A DNA stretch of 64,000 nucleotides from Aquila chrysaetos chrysaetos (GCF_900496995.4 NC_044007.1:76918742-76982741); one strand, 5' to 3'. Counted from the stretch's first letter, positions 23,401 through 37,680 are shown. Translations and numbers: made by a program. Notes: generated by a model not told the origin, from the sequence alone.

Positions 23401-26400
23401 TGGTGAACCAGGCAGATGAATTATATGTGTATGTACACACTGAGTTTATTGGCTGGAGAAAAAAACCTAACAAATTATTTGAAACACATTCTTTTGCTTT
23501 GTATCTGTGTGAAATACCAGTCTTCACAGAACTAAAATTTTGAGTGTAAACTGCCAGAATTCTTCACACAAATTATTCACAGTTGATAATTTCACTGTCT
23601 CTGATACCAAGAACAAATGACACACTTTAAAAAACCTGCAGCATAATATGAGCCAAAAGAGTGACACTTCCAGCAACAAAATCACTGATGGTCTCCTAAA
23701 GACTGTTTGGCTAGCCCCTTAATGCTATTCCCACCAGTACATCCTCTGAGAGGGGATGCCAGCTTTCACTGGACAGGTCACCTAGTTGGCGACAAATCAT
23801 TGCACCTCAGCCCAACTTGCAGATTTTTTTCAACTCCATTTTAAGCAGCTTTGTCCAGAAGGCCAGTGCTGTCATCCAACATGTGCAATGAAGCAAATGA
23901 TAAAAGGATGGTATGACCGGACTGAGTGATGAGTAGAGGTCAGTTTGTACTAATGGACAGTATTTGTGCAGACACTGGAAGCTTGTCTCTATCGCTCAGT
24001 AAATCAGAAGATATCGTTGGAGGAACAAAATCAATTCTCAACACAAAGTTCCTAGAAACAGTTAAAAGTTCAGTTTTTTTCCCTCCACTAGCTACTTTCT
24101 TCTGTATTTTCTACAGTCCTTAAGATTTCAGTTCATAAGTATCAAATATTTTCCTTGTCATTTTGTACTTCCAAAAGTTCAGCTTGCTACATTGACTTGA
24201 TTTCAGCTCTTGCTATCATTAGTAAGGACAGAAGTGTTACAGCTAAGAAAAGGACTGCCAGTTTGCAGCCACATATTAGCAGAGGCCAAAATTGGGGGTT
24301 TGGCCAGTAAAAGGCTTTTAAATTACTATTTTCTAACACAAGGTGTACTTCAGGTCCAGAATAGAAGCCTGTCCTAGCCTGTTCAAGATGACTTATTCAG
24401 GTGAAGTAGAATCCTGAAGTCAGTAATAAAATTCACACTTATTCTAATGTGAGTAGGATTTCACTGATAATGAGTGCTGGAAGTATCATAAGTAAATATA
24501 CTCTTCTAAGATTTCCCATCAACTCATCAGCACAGGAGGGTTAAGCAGCTCAGATAAGTATTCAAATGGTACTGGCTGCCTAGCTGGATAAAATCTGAAT
24601 TCTCTGCAGGGAAAAGAAATATAATAGATTAAGTACATACACTTGTCTCTAGATTGAATTAGGTACAATATTACGATGAGGTGATATATAGCAACTGAAA
24701 CTCCACTCCTATGCGGTGCAAGGATAACAAAGACTGATGAAGTAGCATGGTACTAAGTATTAATCAAGGTTAATAAAACTGATTCCACTGTACAGATACA
24801 AATGATAAAGAAATTTAGGTGGAACACATTTTCTCCTCATTAGAGCTCACGTTAATCTCTGCACTTTTTTGAAAAAAAAAAAAAAAATTAATAACATGGA
24901 TAATCAATAAACTAACTATATAAAAATGAGCCAGAAGCAACTGTTCAGTGAACTTTCAAAGAATGCTTTGCACAACATTTATGTTTGGCAGATCACCAGA
25001 CAGCTACAGCCATCAACACTGAGAAACTGTCAACATCAAGCTTAAAGAATTAAACAGCCCAAATGCACCAAACTCTGTTCTTTGAAGGTTTATTAAACTT
25101 TAAATAAGTTCACTGGAAATTAGAAATCCCTTTTTTTTTTATCTTTTCTGTGTCATGCTCCCAGACAAACGTAAAACTCCACCTTTTAAAGGCAGGTTTA
25201 CTAAACAGCACTGCTCCACAAAGTTAGTTGCACTAATTTCACTCTACCATGTGTCCATGCAGTAATTGTGACTGGGATCCTGAAGAGCCCACCTATTCCT
25301 AAATGCAGCTGCATGTCAGGGAGGTGGAACATGCTCTGTATCTCACAGCATCAGTTCTTCTCTCTCCTCTGTCTCTTTCTTACTTACCTGACTTTCTCTA
25401 GAGCTATGCAAACTTCCTCATTGAAGCAGATAATCTCAAACAAGAATTAATATCCTCTGTTGCATCTGTTTGTGTGTATTTATGATGTGGTGTCCGATGT
25501 TCCTCCTGCCTCAAGAAAATAAAACAAGTCTGAAAGCCTAACTGGTACATAAATCTAATGTGCTGAAATGAAAGCCTATCATGAGAGGACTCATCAAGAA
25601 AAGCTGATCCCACTGAAGTCAGTAAGAGTGTGCCCTGCGCTGCACCAAGAAAATCATAAGCGGCATTTTAGGTTTGCACAGGAAATGTTGCTTTCTGTTG
25701 ATTTAAGGCTAGGTTTACCTTAAGGCAGGGCTATCTGTAGGTAAACTGTATTCAGTCTGATAAGGCTCCAGCAATACAGTGGCTCTTGCATTGCTGAAGA
25801 ACAGTGTTTCTGTTTTTTTCCTGTGAACTGTCAGACTGCAGTTGAAGGGCACTGTTGGCTGCATTTCATGGATGGAAAGAGAGCATACAGAAAGAAATCT
25901 GGTAATGCTAGAGGTGGCATCTTGCTTCCTACTGATCAGACTTTAGTAAAATTACCAGATCTCCATCAAATCACACTGTTCCCTCAGTTAAAGCTAATTG
26001 CAAACCCTTGTCCAGGAATGCAGATTATACCCCAATGCTATCATAATGGACTCGTACCAGCATCTAAAATTAATGATAATATATCATGTTCAGTGCCAGA
26101 AAATTTTAATATTACCATGGTAACAGTTATAGGCCTTCTCAGAACCACTAATTGCTACATCTACTTGGTTTATTATCTATTCTCTTGAATTTAATTTTTT
26201 TTCAGCATCTTGTATACAGATCCTGAGATCTGACTGAAGTGCATAAAATTCATTTCTGCATGTGCAGTCATTGAGAGGTCCCTCCTTTTATTCCAGATGA
26301 AATCTTATCTCCGTATGAGTCAGTGCCAAAATTAATGTTAAGTTCATTGTGACTTTGAATTTCAGTGCTGGACTAATTATGCACAGGATGCTGGCCTTTC

Positions 26401-29400
26401 TGAAGTATGGTGTAAACTACAGAGCTAAAAGTGATGATTTACAAGAATTTGGCTGGGGGGGGAGGGAAACAAAATGTAAAAAACCAGGAAGCAAACATGG
26501 TGTTTTGGAAGTTTATTTGTTTGGTCACTATAGCCCAGAATTTATTTCATCACTTGTACCTTAATATTGGTTTGTTATGCTAAAAAAATGAAAACTTTTA
26601 GCTGCTTCTCAAATGAAGGGGGAATGTTCCAACATGCATTTTCAGCCATTTTGGTCTGGGTCTCTTGGAGGTACAGAGGTTATCCAGGACTAGAAAATCT
26701 GTTTGCGCTGAAGTAATGTTTGCATTAATGAGAATCAGCCCAATCTGACTGGAGAAAATAACTTCAAAAATGTCCACAGCTTGGTACTACTAATTTCAGT
26801 AATGGCAAAGTAAAACTGAAAAATTTTCCTAAGAAAAACTAGGTAACATCTCATTAGCAAAGTAAAAACTGTGTTAAGGAGCATCTCCATACTGTAAGCA
26901 CTATATAGTCTGTATTACTAGATGCGAGAACAACTTCAGCTAAAAAAATTACTCTGTAAGATGCTGCCCCTCTAAGCAGTTCAGATGTATGAGTGTATTA
27001 GAAATTTAAGACCTGTTGGCTTCAAGCCATCTCTTATTTTCAATAAATTGGATAGACACAGAAGGCAGTTTCACCTTTCGCTAACCTACAATGTTTCTTG
27101 CCCTCTCTTGCAACCTCAAGACAGTGAGCCTTCTGCTGTCTACTGTAAATCATCCGACTTTCTGCATTCATTTTCAGAAGAACTTTTAAAGATCATACCT
27201 TTCATCATCACACACATTATTTCAGTGATTAAGTACCCTTATGATCCAGAACCTGTTACTAAAAGCTACTAGAGCATTTAAAAGTGAGTAATTTGAAGGA
27301 AAGCTATAACAACATAGTCACTCAACAAAGGCTTTTATTCATTTAATTGGGAGATTTCCTTATTTTGCATGTTATTGGGGTACAGAAATCAAATTCAGTT
27401 TGAGAACAAGTTATAATGTAAGTAAACTGACAAAGTAGTAATGAAAACAAAGCATTTCAAGTCATAGTATGTAACAGCATTTTATCAGGTGGTTAGACAG
27501 ACCTATGGATTTTATTACAGATTATGTCCCTAACCATCATTTATCTTTAGAAGTGTGATGAGCTTGTTTCATTATTCTATACTCTGACTATAATGGTTTG
27601 CTCTTTTCTTTTTTAATGCATTCTCAGTTTTTTATTGACTTATACAATGGATACAGTAGCTCTCCTGATTTCGTATCTAGTACTTCTTTTTTCCTAGGGA
27701 CTGCCAGGATAGTCATATGTTGCTTTCTGTGAGACTTAAACTCTTTAATTATAGACTCACATTTAGAGAACGCTTCAGGCCTGATTGATTAGGATTTTTA
27801 TCTCTACAACAGTGTTGTGATTTGATAAAGATAGGATACACTGATGCAGAAATAAGAAATGGAAATTAGCCCCTTAGATGCTGATATCTGGCAAAGAGAA
27901 GTTACCTTTTATACATATCAAGTATTCAGCTTCTCCTCTCATTCTAATTAGATGGCCAACATCATCTTATGCTAAAATTTTTGTAAGTAAAATGTCAAAT
28001 AGGTAACTTTCAAGTTTTATAGCTGTGCATTACCCACAAATGATTAAAAAAAATATTATTTAATCAATTAAGTATTAATAAAAGAATAGCTACCATGAGA
28101 TGGTGTTGTTCATTGGACAGAGGAAATGGGAAGTAAGAGAAGAACGTATAAAAAATAAATGAAACTTATGAAGTGTCCCTCAAAGTACACATGGAATTAA
28201 AAAGCATGATAAATAAAGCTGTGTGAGAAAACTAAGCAAATTCAAGGTAGTCACCTACAGCTAAGAAGAGACACTGTGTTAGACATATGAAAGCAAGAAG
28301 GACAGTAAATAAAGAGAAACAGTTTATGAAGGGACTCGCTTTGATGTCTAGAAGGTGCTGCTGAGGGACTAGTACTTATCTGTGATTGGAAATATGTTCA
28401 AAAAACTACAATTTGACATTGCCCTCTCCACTCCACCTCATATATTTCTGCCTGTTGGTTCATATACCTGCAGCAGATTTCCTTATGGCCTTAGAAACAC
28501 TAATTAATGCAAATGCTTCAAAAAGGAGCATACGGCACTAGTCACTTCAGTAAGATTACCCCTCTACAGAAGAAATTTAATTTTTCTCCCCTCACAATCA
28601 TACCCAACATCCTGGCCATTCAGCAGTCTAGTCCACCTCAATAGCATGCATGGAGGTTATGAAAATATATTTAATTTGATGTATAAAAATCACAAAATGT
28701 CACGATTAAGATGGGTTATACCAAGCACCAGTATAACCAGTGAGTTCTGCCTATCTTTTCTCCAGCGGAAGGGTGGGTCTCTTCTTCTTGGCCCACAGAT
28801 TTACAGAGTTGTAAGACTTCTACCCTCCATCAAATTTGATAAAAACTAGCAAAAAGGTCCCAAAGTTTTTGAAAGAGAGGGAAAGTTCACAGAACAAGTG
28901 GATAGATGAATGGACAACCTGCCAGCACTACCACAATAAATATTACTCCTTTAGGAAATCAGGTTAAAAATACAAAAGGACGCATAAAATTTTAGAGGGA
29001 GAAATCTCCCCAGTGTTTTCCTGCACCTGGTTTAAGGTTGTGTTGCTTACTTTGTTGAATGGATGGGGAATGTGGAGCTAAAGAGAAACGCTTCTCACAC
29101 ACAGAGTTATCAGTCAGAATAACCTTAATGCTGAGTATGGCATTTCTGTCTTTACAGCTGCAATTTCTATTCCTGTTGGGTTAATTTGTTGTTTGGAAAT
29201 GTTTTTTGCATGAACGAGCATTTTGCCAGCAGAGAATGATTGTGCCCTAGAGCCCTGCCTCTCTGTATTTCATCATATTATGTAACTACTTCATGTCTAT
29301 AAAAGCTATCTTCTCATACAGTGCGTGCATACCTCTCCCCCCGAGGACACAGCTCCCTCCATTGCTGACAGTGTTTTACCATTTGCACGACGTTTCCTTC

Positions 29401-30108
29401 ACTCTTTTCCATTTAAGGTGGGAATGAGACCTAACTTTTCCTTATAGCCTTACTGTCCCTTCAGAAAGTGAGCAGGCCTGCTTGGAAAATTTCCTTGAAT
29501 TCATTTAGTAGTTCTGTTGCTTCTGCCACCTTATTAAGAGAGAGAGAGATTTTCTTGGCAAGACAAGTATTTTCAGGACAAGAGTCGAGTCATGAAGTTA
29601 ATGAGCAAAGACAGCATTAAGTCCAGCACTTATTATAAGGCATTACAAATAAAACAATGGTCATGCTTCAAAACTTCTAGCAAACAGAAAAATTTTATCT
29701 TTCCTTCTTTCAAATTCAGAAGCCATCAAGGGGGAAAAGAGGATGTAAGAAGTTAATAAAATCTACCATTCAAAAGAAAGTGGAGATGCATATTCATTAA
29801 GAAGACAGCATTGCCTGAAACATTCTAAGAACTAAACTATTATTCACTTGACAGTGCTGTCTCACGGATACATAAAGACAGTTAATGAATGGATTTAGCT
29901 GTCTGGTTTCAGGACATTTTTAACCACTAACTATTTGCTAATAACTCAGTGCTGGAAGAGATCACATTGCCGGTGGCATAAATCAAAGTCTAGTTATGAA
30001 GAATATTTCCAATATGCTACCCTTTATGTGAAATCAAAATTATTACTCTGCTTTCCTTAGACTAAACGTTGGTATTCAGCCACAAGATAGAAACACAACC
30101 CAAAATTA
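20416..30108. other. AT-rich unique DNA, no gene seen
   Basis: No gene, RNA gene or transposon is recognised in about 9.7 kb. Small features are a low-complexity TATGCATG/TATA stretch around 22450-22500, an A16 tract at 24872-24887, a (GA)n run at 29537-29549 and a possible ancient-repeat scrap near 25607-25632. The frame of 121 codons at 25823-26188 has no recognisable motif. Confidence 0.55.
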
Positions 30109-30628
30109 AATTTAAAAATTTATTGGGCTGCCAACTTCCTATTTATGCAGACAACTTTGACAGAATGAGAGGGAGCACACAAGCAGTGTGACAGCACCAG
30201 GGGCTTTTGCCACATTTAGGTTTCTTTTTAGCCAAGGGGGAAGAACATAGAAGAGAAAACAGTAATCTGAGTTTTAATTCATACGTGCTAGCTTTTTCTC
30301 CACAAACAGGGGTGGTGTTTGGATGAGAAAAGTAGTTTGCAGTAGCAGACTGTAAATACATGGCTGATACAGCCTCTCCTTTGGGATGCTGGAGGCAGCA
30401 GTGCAGTTTTAGGAGATTCTCACAGATGGAGTTGGGAGGAAGGCTGCTCTCAGCTCCAGGGATCTGGAGAATCTGGGACACAAATCTGACTCCTCCACTC
30501 AAGCTCTTCTCAGGTAATAGACCAGGGGTACAGACAGATGTTTCTTCATGCCTCTTGTAGTTGTTCATTAAGACAGAAGACATGCTTATTTTCCTCCTTC
30601 CCCTCCACAGACATAGCTGGGTCACAGC
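30109..30628 (-). other. Candidate 3'-terminal exon, unassigned
   Basis: On the minus strand a pyrimidine-bearing acceptor (CATTTTCCTCAG, then the block starting at 30628) leads into a frame open to a stop at about 30143. An AATAAA polyadenylation-type signal lies at 30119-30124, about 20 nt past the stop. The frame is about 160 codons, but its first codon is GTG and the first ATG is internal (MSSVLMNN...). I recognise no domain. The coincidence of acceptor, open frame, stop and signal suggests a possible lncRNA or gene 3' end, yet it could be chance. It lies immediately downstream, in minus-strand order, of the CR1 fragment. Confidence 0.2.
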
Positions 30629-30819
30629 CTGAGGAAAATGTGCCAGGGTGTGAAGACAGCCACTTATATGAGATATTGCCTATGCAGGGCTGCTTCATTA
30701 GGTGTTCTTTTCAAGAGTGGGCAATAAACCATTAAAAAACCCACAACACAATAGAACAAGAAAAAAAAAAAAAAAGCAGTAGAAATGCTTTCCTCCTCTC
30801 TTATTTGGTATTTTGCCAA

Positions 30820-31177
30820 CTGCATCTGGACCCCCCCGACCCATCCTGGTCTCCCCAGCCCAGGAAGGACACTGATGTGCGGGGTGTGGGCCCAGCCCAG
30901 GGCCTTCAAGATGGTGAGGGGCCGGGGCACATGGCACGCAAGGGCAGGCTGAGGGAGCTGCCTCTGGTCATGAGGGTGGTGAGAGACTAGAACAGGTTGC
31001 CCAGAGAAGTTGTGGACGCCCCATCACTGGAAGTGTTCAAGGCCAGGTGGGATGAGGCTCTCAGCAACCTGATCTAGTGAAAGATGTCTCTGCCCACAGC
31101 AGGGGGCGTGGAGTGGATGATCTTTAAAGGTCCCTTCCAACCCAAGCCATTCTGTGGTTCCATGATTCTATGATTTT
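30820..31177 (+). mobile_element. CR1 LINE, truncated 3'-end fragment
   Basis: This is the 3' segment of a Chicken Repeat 1 non-LTR retrotransposon in + orientation. Conserved pieces are CAGGAAGGACA near 30861-30871, AAGATGGTGAGGGGCC (30908-30923), GGCTGAGGGAGCTG (30947-30960), AACAGGTTGCCCAGAGAAG (30991-31009), and near the end GGTCCCTTCCAACCCAAG then ATTCTATGATT. The last is the usual CR1 3' tail with its 8-bp-type repeat. The conserved pieces around 30960-30990 are closer together than in typical copies, suggesting an internal deletion of roughly 150-250 bp. The 5' end is truncated as usual. Many substitutions suggest an old copy. It carries no coding capacity. An A15 tract lies just upstream at 30761-30775. 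This is the only clear CR1 in the window. Confidence 0.9.
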
Positions 31178-34100
31178 TAGGTTAGTCTGGGATTTTTTTT
31201 CCAACCCAGTTTATAACATCAGGAAGTGACTTCTACTGTAATAGTCCCACAATACTGATCTGTGCCCTCTGATAACCCTTCTAGATGAAGCTCAAGAGGG
31301 TCATTAGCCCCTTTCCAATGCTTGCCTGTGAAAATAAACTTTCAAGGCACTAGATTTGGACTGATGCATAATCTAATCCGATTATTGTGCTGCACTGTGG
31401 ATGCATTAGTGAATGTGGCACAAAGGGCAATGCATGCTGAAATCTTGTGAGCTATCAGTCTGATTTGTTCAAGTTTCTCACTTCTGTTGCACTGTCTGAA
31501 ATTGTCATGCTTCACTCAGGCACGGTAAAAGCTAAGAGAGTTGTGCTGTTACGTTTTGAATAGCTGACATGAGTAATGGCCTTCAATAAAATGGCATGAG
31601 GTAAAGAACTCACAGTACTCTATGATGTTATGGTATTGCTCTGCATCTCCTTTATTTACAGCTAGCCATGCTACTTATAGTGAATATTACACTGTTGGCT
31701 CTTGACAAGAGCACCTCACAAGAACCAATTTGCATGTCTATAAGCTTTTGCCATACATTAGTAGGGAATACGTAAAGTATCGTTCGGAGGTTGTACACCG
31801 AGAGCCTTTCTCTAGAAAGCCCTGGGATTTCATTGCTATTTCTCCTTTTATTTTATTAAATGGAATAAACAGAAGCGCCTCTTCATGAACTCAGATGAGC
31901 TAGAACTACATTTTCCTCACCTTACAAGAAATAGTATCCCTAACACAGATCCTTAAATCTTACCATCAGTTAAACAATGCTTAGCACATCTGATCACTGT
32001 ACTTCACAAGCATGATTCAAAATACAAGAGTCTCGGTGGGAGATTCCCACTTAAAAAACTCCAGATTTTCAATAAACTTTCAGTGTAAATCTGAATTTCT
32101 TGTAAAATCAGTGAGTTTGAGAAAGATTTTTAACACTGGAGCCATAGTAGAGTTCTGCAAAATTAAAATCCAGGTTTGACTATAAAAGCTATGATGAAAC
32201 TAGGATTTTGATGTTAGAATTAAAAATCATATAGCCTTGGTTTTAACTCCTATGACTCATGTTTGAATTCTATGTTACAGTCCGGTTGCTCAGCATGTTG
32301 TAAGCATTAACGGCATGCTTCTGATGTATATTTTTCTTTTTTTTCCCAATTATAATCCACACATTAAATTGGATTCCTCTTCTTTTTAGCTAACTCCAGT
32401 GCAGTCTGTGATCACAGATTTTCATACAGATTATACTTAAATGTTTTGCTTGATTTGTTTGCCAATTGTCTTTAGGCATTTAGTTAAACAGAACAGAATA
32501 GAAATGATCTCTTGTATTAATTGTTCATGCTTGCATCATGCTGCTTTCATTTTTGCACTTCTAAAGGAAGCTGTAATAAAATGAATAAATGTCCTTTTTG
32601 TTCTTACTCATTTCTTAAGCCTCTTAATAAGAGACATTGTATTATTTAAGATAGTAATAACCTCTTTTATCTAACAATATCACTGACCCATTGGTGCTAT
32701 GCTAGAATTTTGTAGCTTTAAACAATACAAAGCAAAATTAAATCTATAACCTAATCCAGCAATGCTCATGAAATATTAATATAAGAGCTGCTAGAAGTTG
32801 AATATGATAAGAAGAACGTGATAAATAATCCTGAGAACATACCTCTGGATTGTTTGGGGGAGGGAGGTTGATTCCCTGAAGTTTTATGAAATTTCTTCCT
32901 TCTTCATTTTGCATTATGATTAAACCAACACCTTAAAAAAATATTTTTACCCTCTCACCACATCACAACTAGCCTATTTACCAAAGATTAATACTTAAAT
33001 TCTTAACAAGAAAGTGCAACTGTTTGAACTATGATACTCACTTAAGATGTTAGAGGCCCATATTTAATTCCTCCCTCTATCCAGAGCAGGTACCATAGAC
33101 TCAAACTTAGTTATTCCATATGCCAAGTAAATGTACATGTCATTCAAGTGCCTTTCTCCTTAAATTTTGACCACAGCTGGCAGCCTAGATCTCAGAAACC
33201 TTCCTCTGTCAAATGGTTACATTCTTGCAGAGTAAGTTTTGCGTGCAATAATTCAGTATTTAATGAAAAAAGTGGCTAAAATTTCCAAATACATGATTTT
33301 TAGTACTGCAAGTGGTCAAGGTTTGTTTGGTTGAGTTTTTTTAAATGTCTCTTGATCCAACTCTGTGGTCATATGGATAGTGTCCTATAATGATATGTTG
33401 GGTTTAGTTCTCAATTATGATCTATATTAAAAAAAAAAATGTTACCCAATACATAGTTGACTTGACTTTTTGTTGTACCCTGGATCTATTTTGGAAACCT
33501 TTCATTCCTGGGGTGAATGTATACACGAGGTATAGCTTTTCAGTTTCTGAAATGCAACAGGAATATAGCTGGGGCAGTCACAGGGGTTTTAAAGCATTCT
33601 TTGAAGGTGAAAGGATTTTCCAGCTCATGAATGGAGCAGACATCTTCTTAACAAACTTGAAATTGAAGATCACATTCCTTTGACTGGTTCGACTGCTGTT
33701 ATGAAAGCCTGCATCCTGAAATGTATTATAGCACATGCCTCATGACATGCCTGTCATCTGGGCCCGAGAAATTTAAATAAATGATTGAATTTACAAACAC
33801 ACATACATATCTTTAAAAAATGAAGGAAAAAAAACGTTTTCTGAATCTTTATCCAGATTACAGCTAGTAGGACTTGCCTGAAGGAAGATTTTTGAGGTAT
33901 GTTTGCTTGGTTTTTGTTTTGGAAACTACTGTCTCAAACAAAGTTTTTGCTGGACTTGCATCACATTGTTTTCTCAGTTGGATAGTGAAATTTCTGGTCA
34001 AATCAGAGGACAGTGCTTGCTGTATCTTTACCGTAGTAGAAAATCCAGCTCAGTTCTCCAAAATCCCAGGAAGGAGCTGTAGTCAACGTGGTGTAGAACT

Positions 34101-37100
34101 GGTTTTGTACAATGTTCTTTGTTGGAATAGCCCCTCTTCATGCTAACAATATCCACTGATAGGAGTGTCAGTCTTATAAGAAAAACTTCACTTGGCTCTC
34201 ACTCAACACACGGAAGTATCCTAATCTCTTGGCACTTAGTTATTCTGCAGTATGGAAGAGACTGTCCGTGGGGTGTGGTGGAGGAAAAGTCTCATTTACA
34301 GATTGATGTGGAGCCAAAACTAACACAGAAACACTAAGACCCTTGCAAGTGGAATTCAGGGGACTGTTTGGCTTTGTTTGGCTTTTGTAGAATAGAAAAC
34401 AATGATTACAGGAAACAAACAAACAAAAACCCCCAGCTTCTCCTCCAGCAAAAGGAAAGAGAATTTCCAGCTTAAGTATCCTTGCAAATCCCAGCCCTCC
34501 ATTTTGCACAGTCGCATACAAAGGCTACTTTATACTTTACAAAATGCCTCCCTAACGAACAATTACATAGTGTTGTGTTTGTGCTGCTGTTAATATTGTC
34601 AAAATAGTGTAGACACAGACACTTTTCTTTCCCTGCAGCTTTTATTTCTGCAGGTCATTTACTGATGATTTAGTTTACTAAATATTTCTGAGAAGATATA
34701 AAACCATCCCAAGAACCATGTAGTGCTTCAACATGTTTTTAGACATGTTATTTTCAAATACCACAAAATTCCCCTATAGTCAGTATTCAGACATCCTTGT
34801 GTCTATTAACATTCCTTGATGTGCCTTGGCATCCTGACCTTGCAATGTTTTGTCTGATAATTTTCAATCTTTCTCTCTTTCAATCTTAATTGCTTCTGCT
34901 CTGTGAGTTTTCTTGCACACCACTTCTTACAGCACTCGAGGCAGAACTGGCAGAGGTGTCACTGCTACACAATAGGGGTTTCAGCTGCTTCTAATTTGCT
35001 CCCTCATATACAGAAGTGTTTTCCAGAGATACTATTTCTTGTGATTATATAAAAATATGACCTGTCTGATAGAAATAAGGGAATGACAGACAGACATAAC
35101 TACTTTCCAGCACTAGAATAGATAACTTTTAATAATGAAATAATGAATCCCTTCATACTGTGTAACATTTTACTTCTATATTCCAACTATAATGTTAAAA
35201 GCAATCACAACTCAGCAGTTATTTTACATTTAAGATGGAATCATGAAGTAATATTTGATGTTCTCTGAAGCCAAGCTTTAGAATACATGGACTCTGTTTG
35301 ATGGCTGTCTATCTTGCAGTTATTTTGTTTACACATCGTAATGAAACAGTTGGCTGATTGAACTAAAACCACACAAAAACTTTTCAGGAAATGCAGCATC
35401 TGCTGGGGGGAATAAAAAAAGAAAAAAAAGAATCTTGGAAAACTATTAAATCAGAGCCAGGTTAAATTCTTTGTTTGTCTAACTGTTTGGGAAGTCACTA
35501 TGACTTTTAAAAGTAGTGACTTATTTTTAGAGTCTTTTTAATTGCATTTGTTTGATATTGAAGGCATGCTTTTTGTAGATATCTGCAGCAATTTGAAAAT
35601 CAGCAGAAATAATTGATTTTTCCTCTTGTTTGTATTTACAGGAAAGAAGTGGGTTTTTTCCCCATGCCGACTTACTAATTCTAAAAAAGGAAAACTAGGT
35701 TCCTTGTTGCAAAGACATGTATCCAATATAGCAATAGGTCCTTCCACAATTACTATTTCCATGTTTAATTTCTAAATTATCACAATCAAAACCACTGTTG
35801 CCACCAAGAATAACACTGTTCTTGACAATCCATTGGATTCAAGAACATTACTGCAATCTCATAAATAAATCAGATTGCCAAGAAAGCTCCAAAGAGAAAA
35901 TTAGAACACACGACATAAGTAAGAGTAGCTGCCAGTTTAATGTAAAAATATGGATCGGGTATGAAAACCAGCTCTCTTCCTCTCTTCTTCCATTTATAAA
36001 GGGAACAATGCAAATATTGTGGGATTCCCATGTCCTAATACCCAATTCTTTTCTATCTACTTCTTTTAATTCTGTGTGATTTTCATTATTACAGCCTGTA
36101 TGTTCAGCTGTAGCACCACCTGAATCTTTCACATAGAGTCTGTGGCCCTGATCAGGAAATGAGATTTCCGTGTCTTCTCAATAGTGATGACCAACCGAGC
36201 TCAGACTTAGGCCAGATACATGAAATCAGGACAGGCCAGGACCCATAACCAGAACACTGAGTATTCCAGCCTAAGTCGTTTGTTAGGGATGTGATCAGAC
36301 CTTGACTCCCGGGAAACTGAGAGAGTCTACATGAACTACTGAAGGGATTAGCTGAAGGCAAATGTTGTGTCAGGCTAAAGGTTGGAGAGCCAGAGGAGCT
36401 AAGCAGTAGGGCATATTTTCAGTTGAAAAGTAAGGCCAAAGGCAAGAGCCAGTGCAGGGCCCTTGGACAGGTGCAAGGAACTGTAATAAGGTCAGAGCTA
36501 GCAGCCAAGCTAAGACCAGAGCAGAGAAACCACAAGGAACAGGAATCTGACGAAACCACAGCATTTGAACTACCTCATGAAGTTGGCAAAATGCTTGAAG
36601 TCCTAGCTAAGAAGGGAAGAGAGCAATCTCTGTATTAAAAATTACTGTGGAAACAGACGGGCAGATCATTGCCAAGGTGGGCCTGACAGGGGCTGACAAT
36701 CATGGCTCTAAAATCTTTACTTTCAAAAAAATAGGGAGCAGCCATTCTGTTTTATTTTGAAATTATAATTTGCTGCTCCACTTCTTGTAAAGGGATGCAG
36801 ATGTTCCTTGCCACTCAGTGAGCAAATACTCTTCTAATTACTGCCAATTACTAACACAGCTAAACATTCTTCCATGCACAGGCATTCCCCTACAATGAAA
36901 ATGATCTGTTATTTTTCACGGGACTTAAGAGAGCTCCAACTTTCACAAACCGTCAACAAGAGACAGGAAAGGACAAAAAATAAAATGGATGAGACATACA
37001 TACTCTCAGTTAAATGCTGTGATTCCTATCTTCTGGAAGATGGGCAAAGATATTCTTCCTTCTTACTCAGATACAGTAAGGACATTTGTAGCACAGATCC

Positions 37101-37280
37101 TCCCAAGAAGTTCTGAAAAGCATATTGAACCAACAGAAAACACTGAGCAGCAAAAAAATTGATGTTTGGTTGCCTACTGATTTTAAGTTTTTTGCTTCAT
37201 CTGTGTGCATCACTGTGACAATTCCAGCTGTCTGAAAACCTTCTAAGCCCCTCTGTAGTATTAGCACCTCCCTGAGGTGG
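31178..37280. other. AT-rich unique DNA, nothing firm
   Basis: No gene or clear transposon is recognised. A GC-richer block at about 36150-36700, with short frames on both strands, is unexplained. It contains several AGAGCCAG/CAGAGC-like words but no convincing periodicity. Confidence 0.5.
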
Positions 37281-37289
37281 CATGTATCT

Positions 37290-37680
37290 GAATCACGTAG
37301 TAACCAGCTGGGGAAGAAGTGGCATGTGTTGCGATCAGCTTGCAGATCTGTGTACTAATTCAACAGCTACTATACCCGTGCTAGTCAGCAGGCCAAGCAG
37401 ATCAGATAACTGTTGGTTTCACCACGTTGCCACTATGTCAGGGGGTTGCAGCGATGCTAGTCTCTCTCCTTGATCGACCGCCTTCAGTGTTCTTACGGAA
37501 CTCAGCGTCTTCGATCCTGGTTGAACTTGGCCAGCAGGCATAAATGTCCCTGCAAGAGAAGTGGAAGACTCAAAACCTGGCAGATGGACAGTGCAATTCC
37601 ATATGCCACACTTCCTTAGAAAAGCAGGCCAAAAAATATTCCAAACCCACCTCTTCAACGTTAATCTTGCAAACAAAATC
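37290..37680 (-). mobile_element. Decayed ERVK-like U5 / primer-binding-site remnant
   Basis: Read on the minus strand, GAAGACGCTGAGTTCCGTAAG (from about 37513 down) is followed by GAACACTGAAGGCGGTC and AGCATCGCTGCAACCCCC, ending TGACA at 37440-37436. That resembles the U5 tail of avian class II (ERVK-like) LTRs. After a TAG spacer comes TGGCAACGTGG (37432-37422). It matches the start of the tRNA-Lys primer-binding site TGGCGCCCAACGTGG apart from an apparent 4-base deletion. The segment holds ten CpGs within 37290-37520, against a CpG-poor background. The LTR would extend towards higher coordinates and the leader towards lower ones. I could not find the far LTR end, a target duplication or any gag/pol/env frame. 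The family call relies on memory of such LTRs. An unrelated CpG-rich block is the main alternative. Confidence 0.38.
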
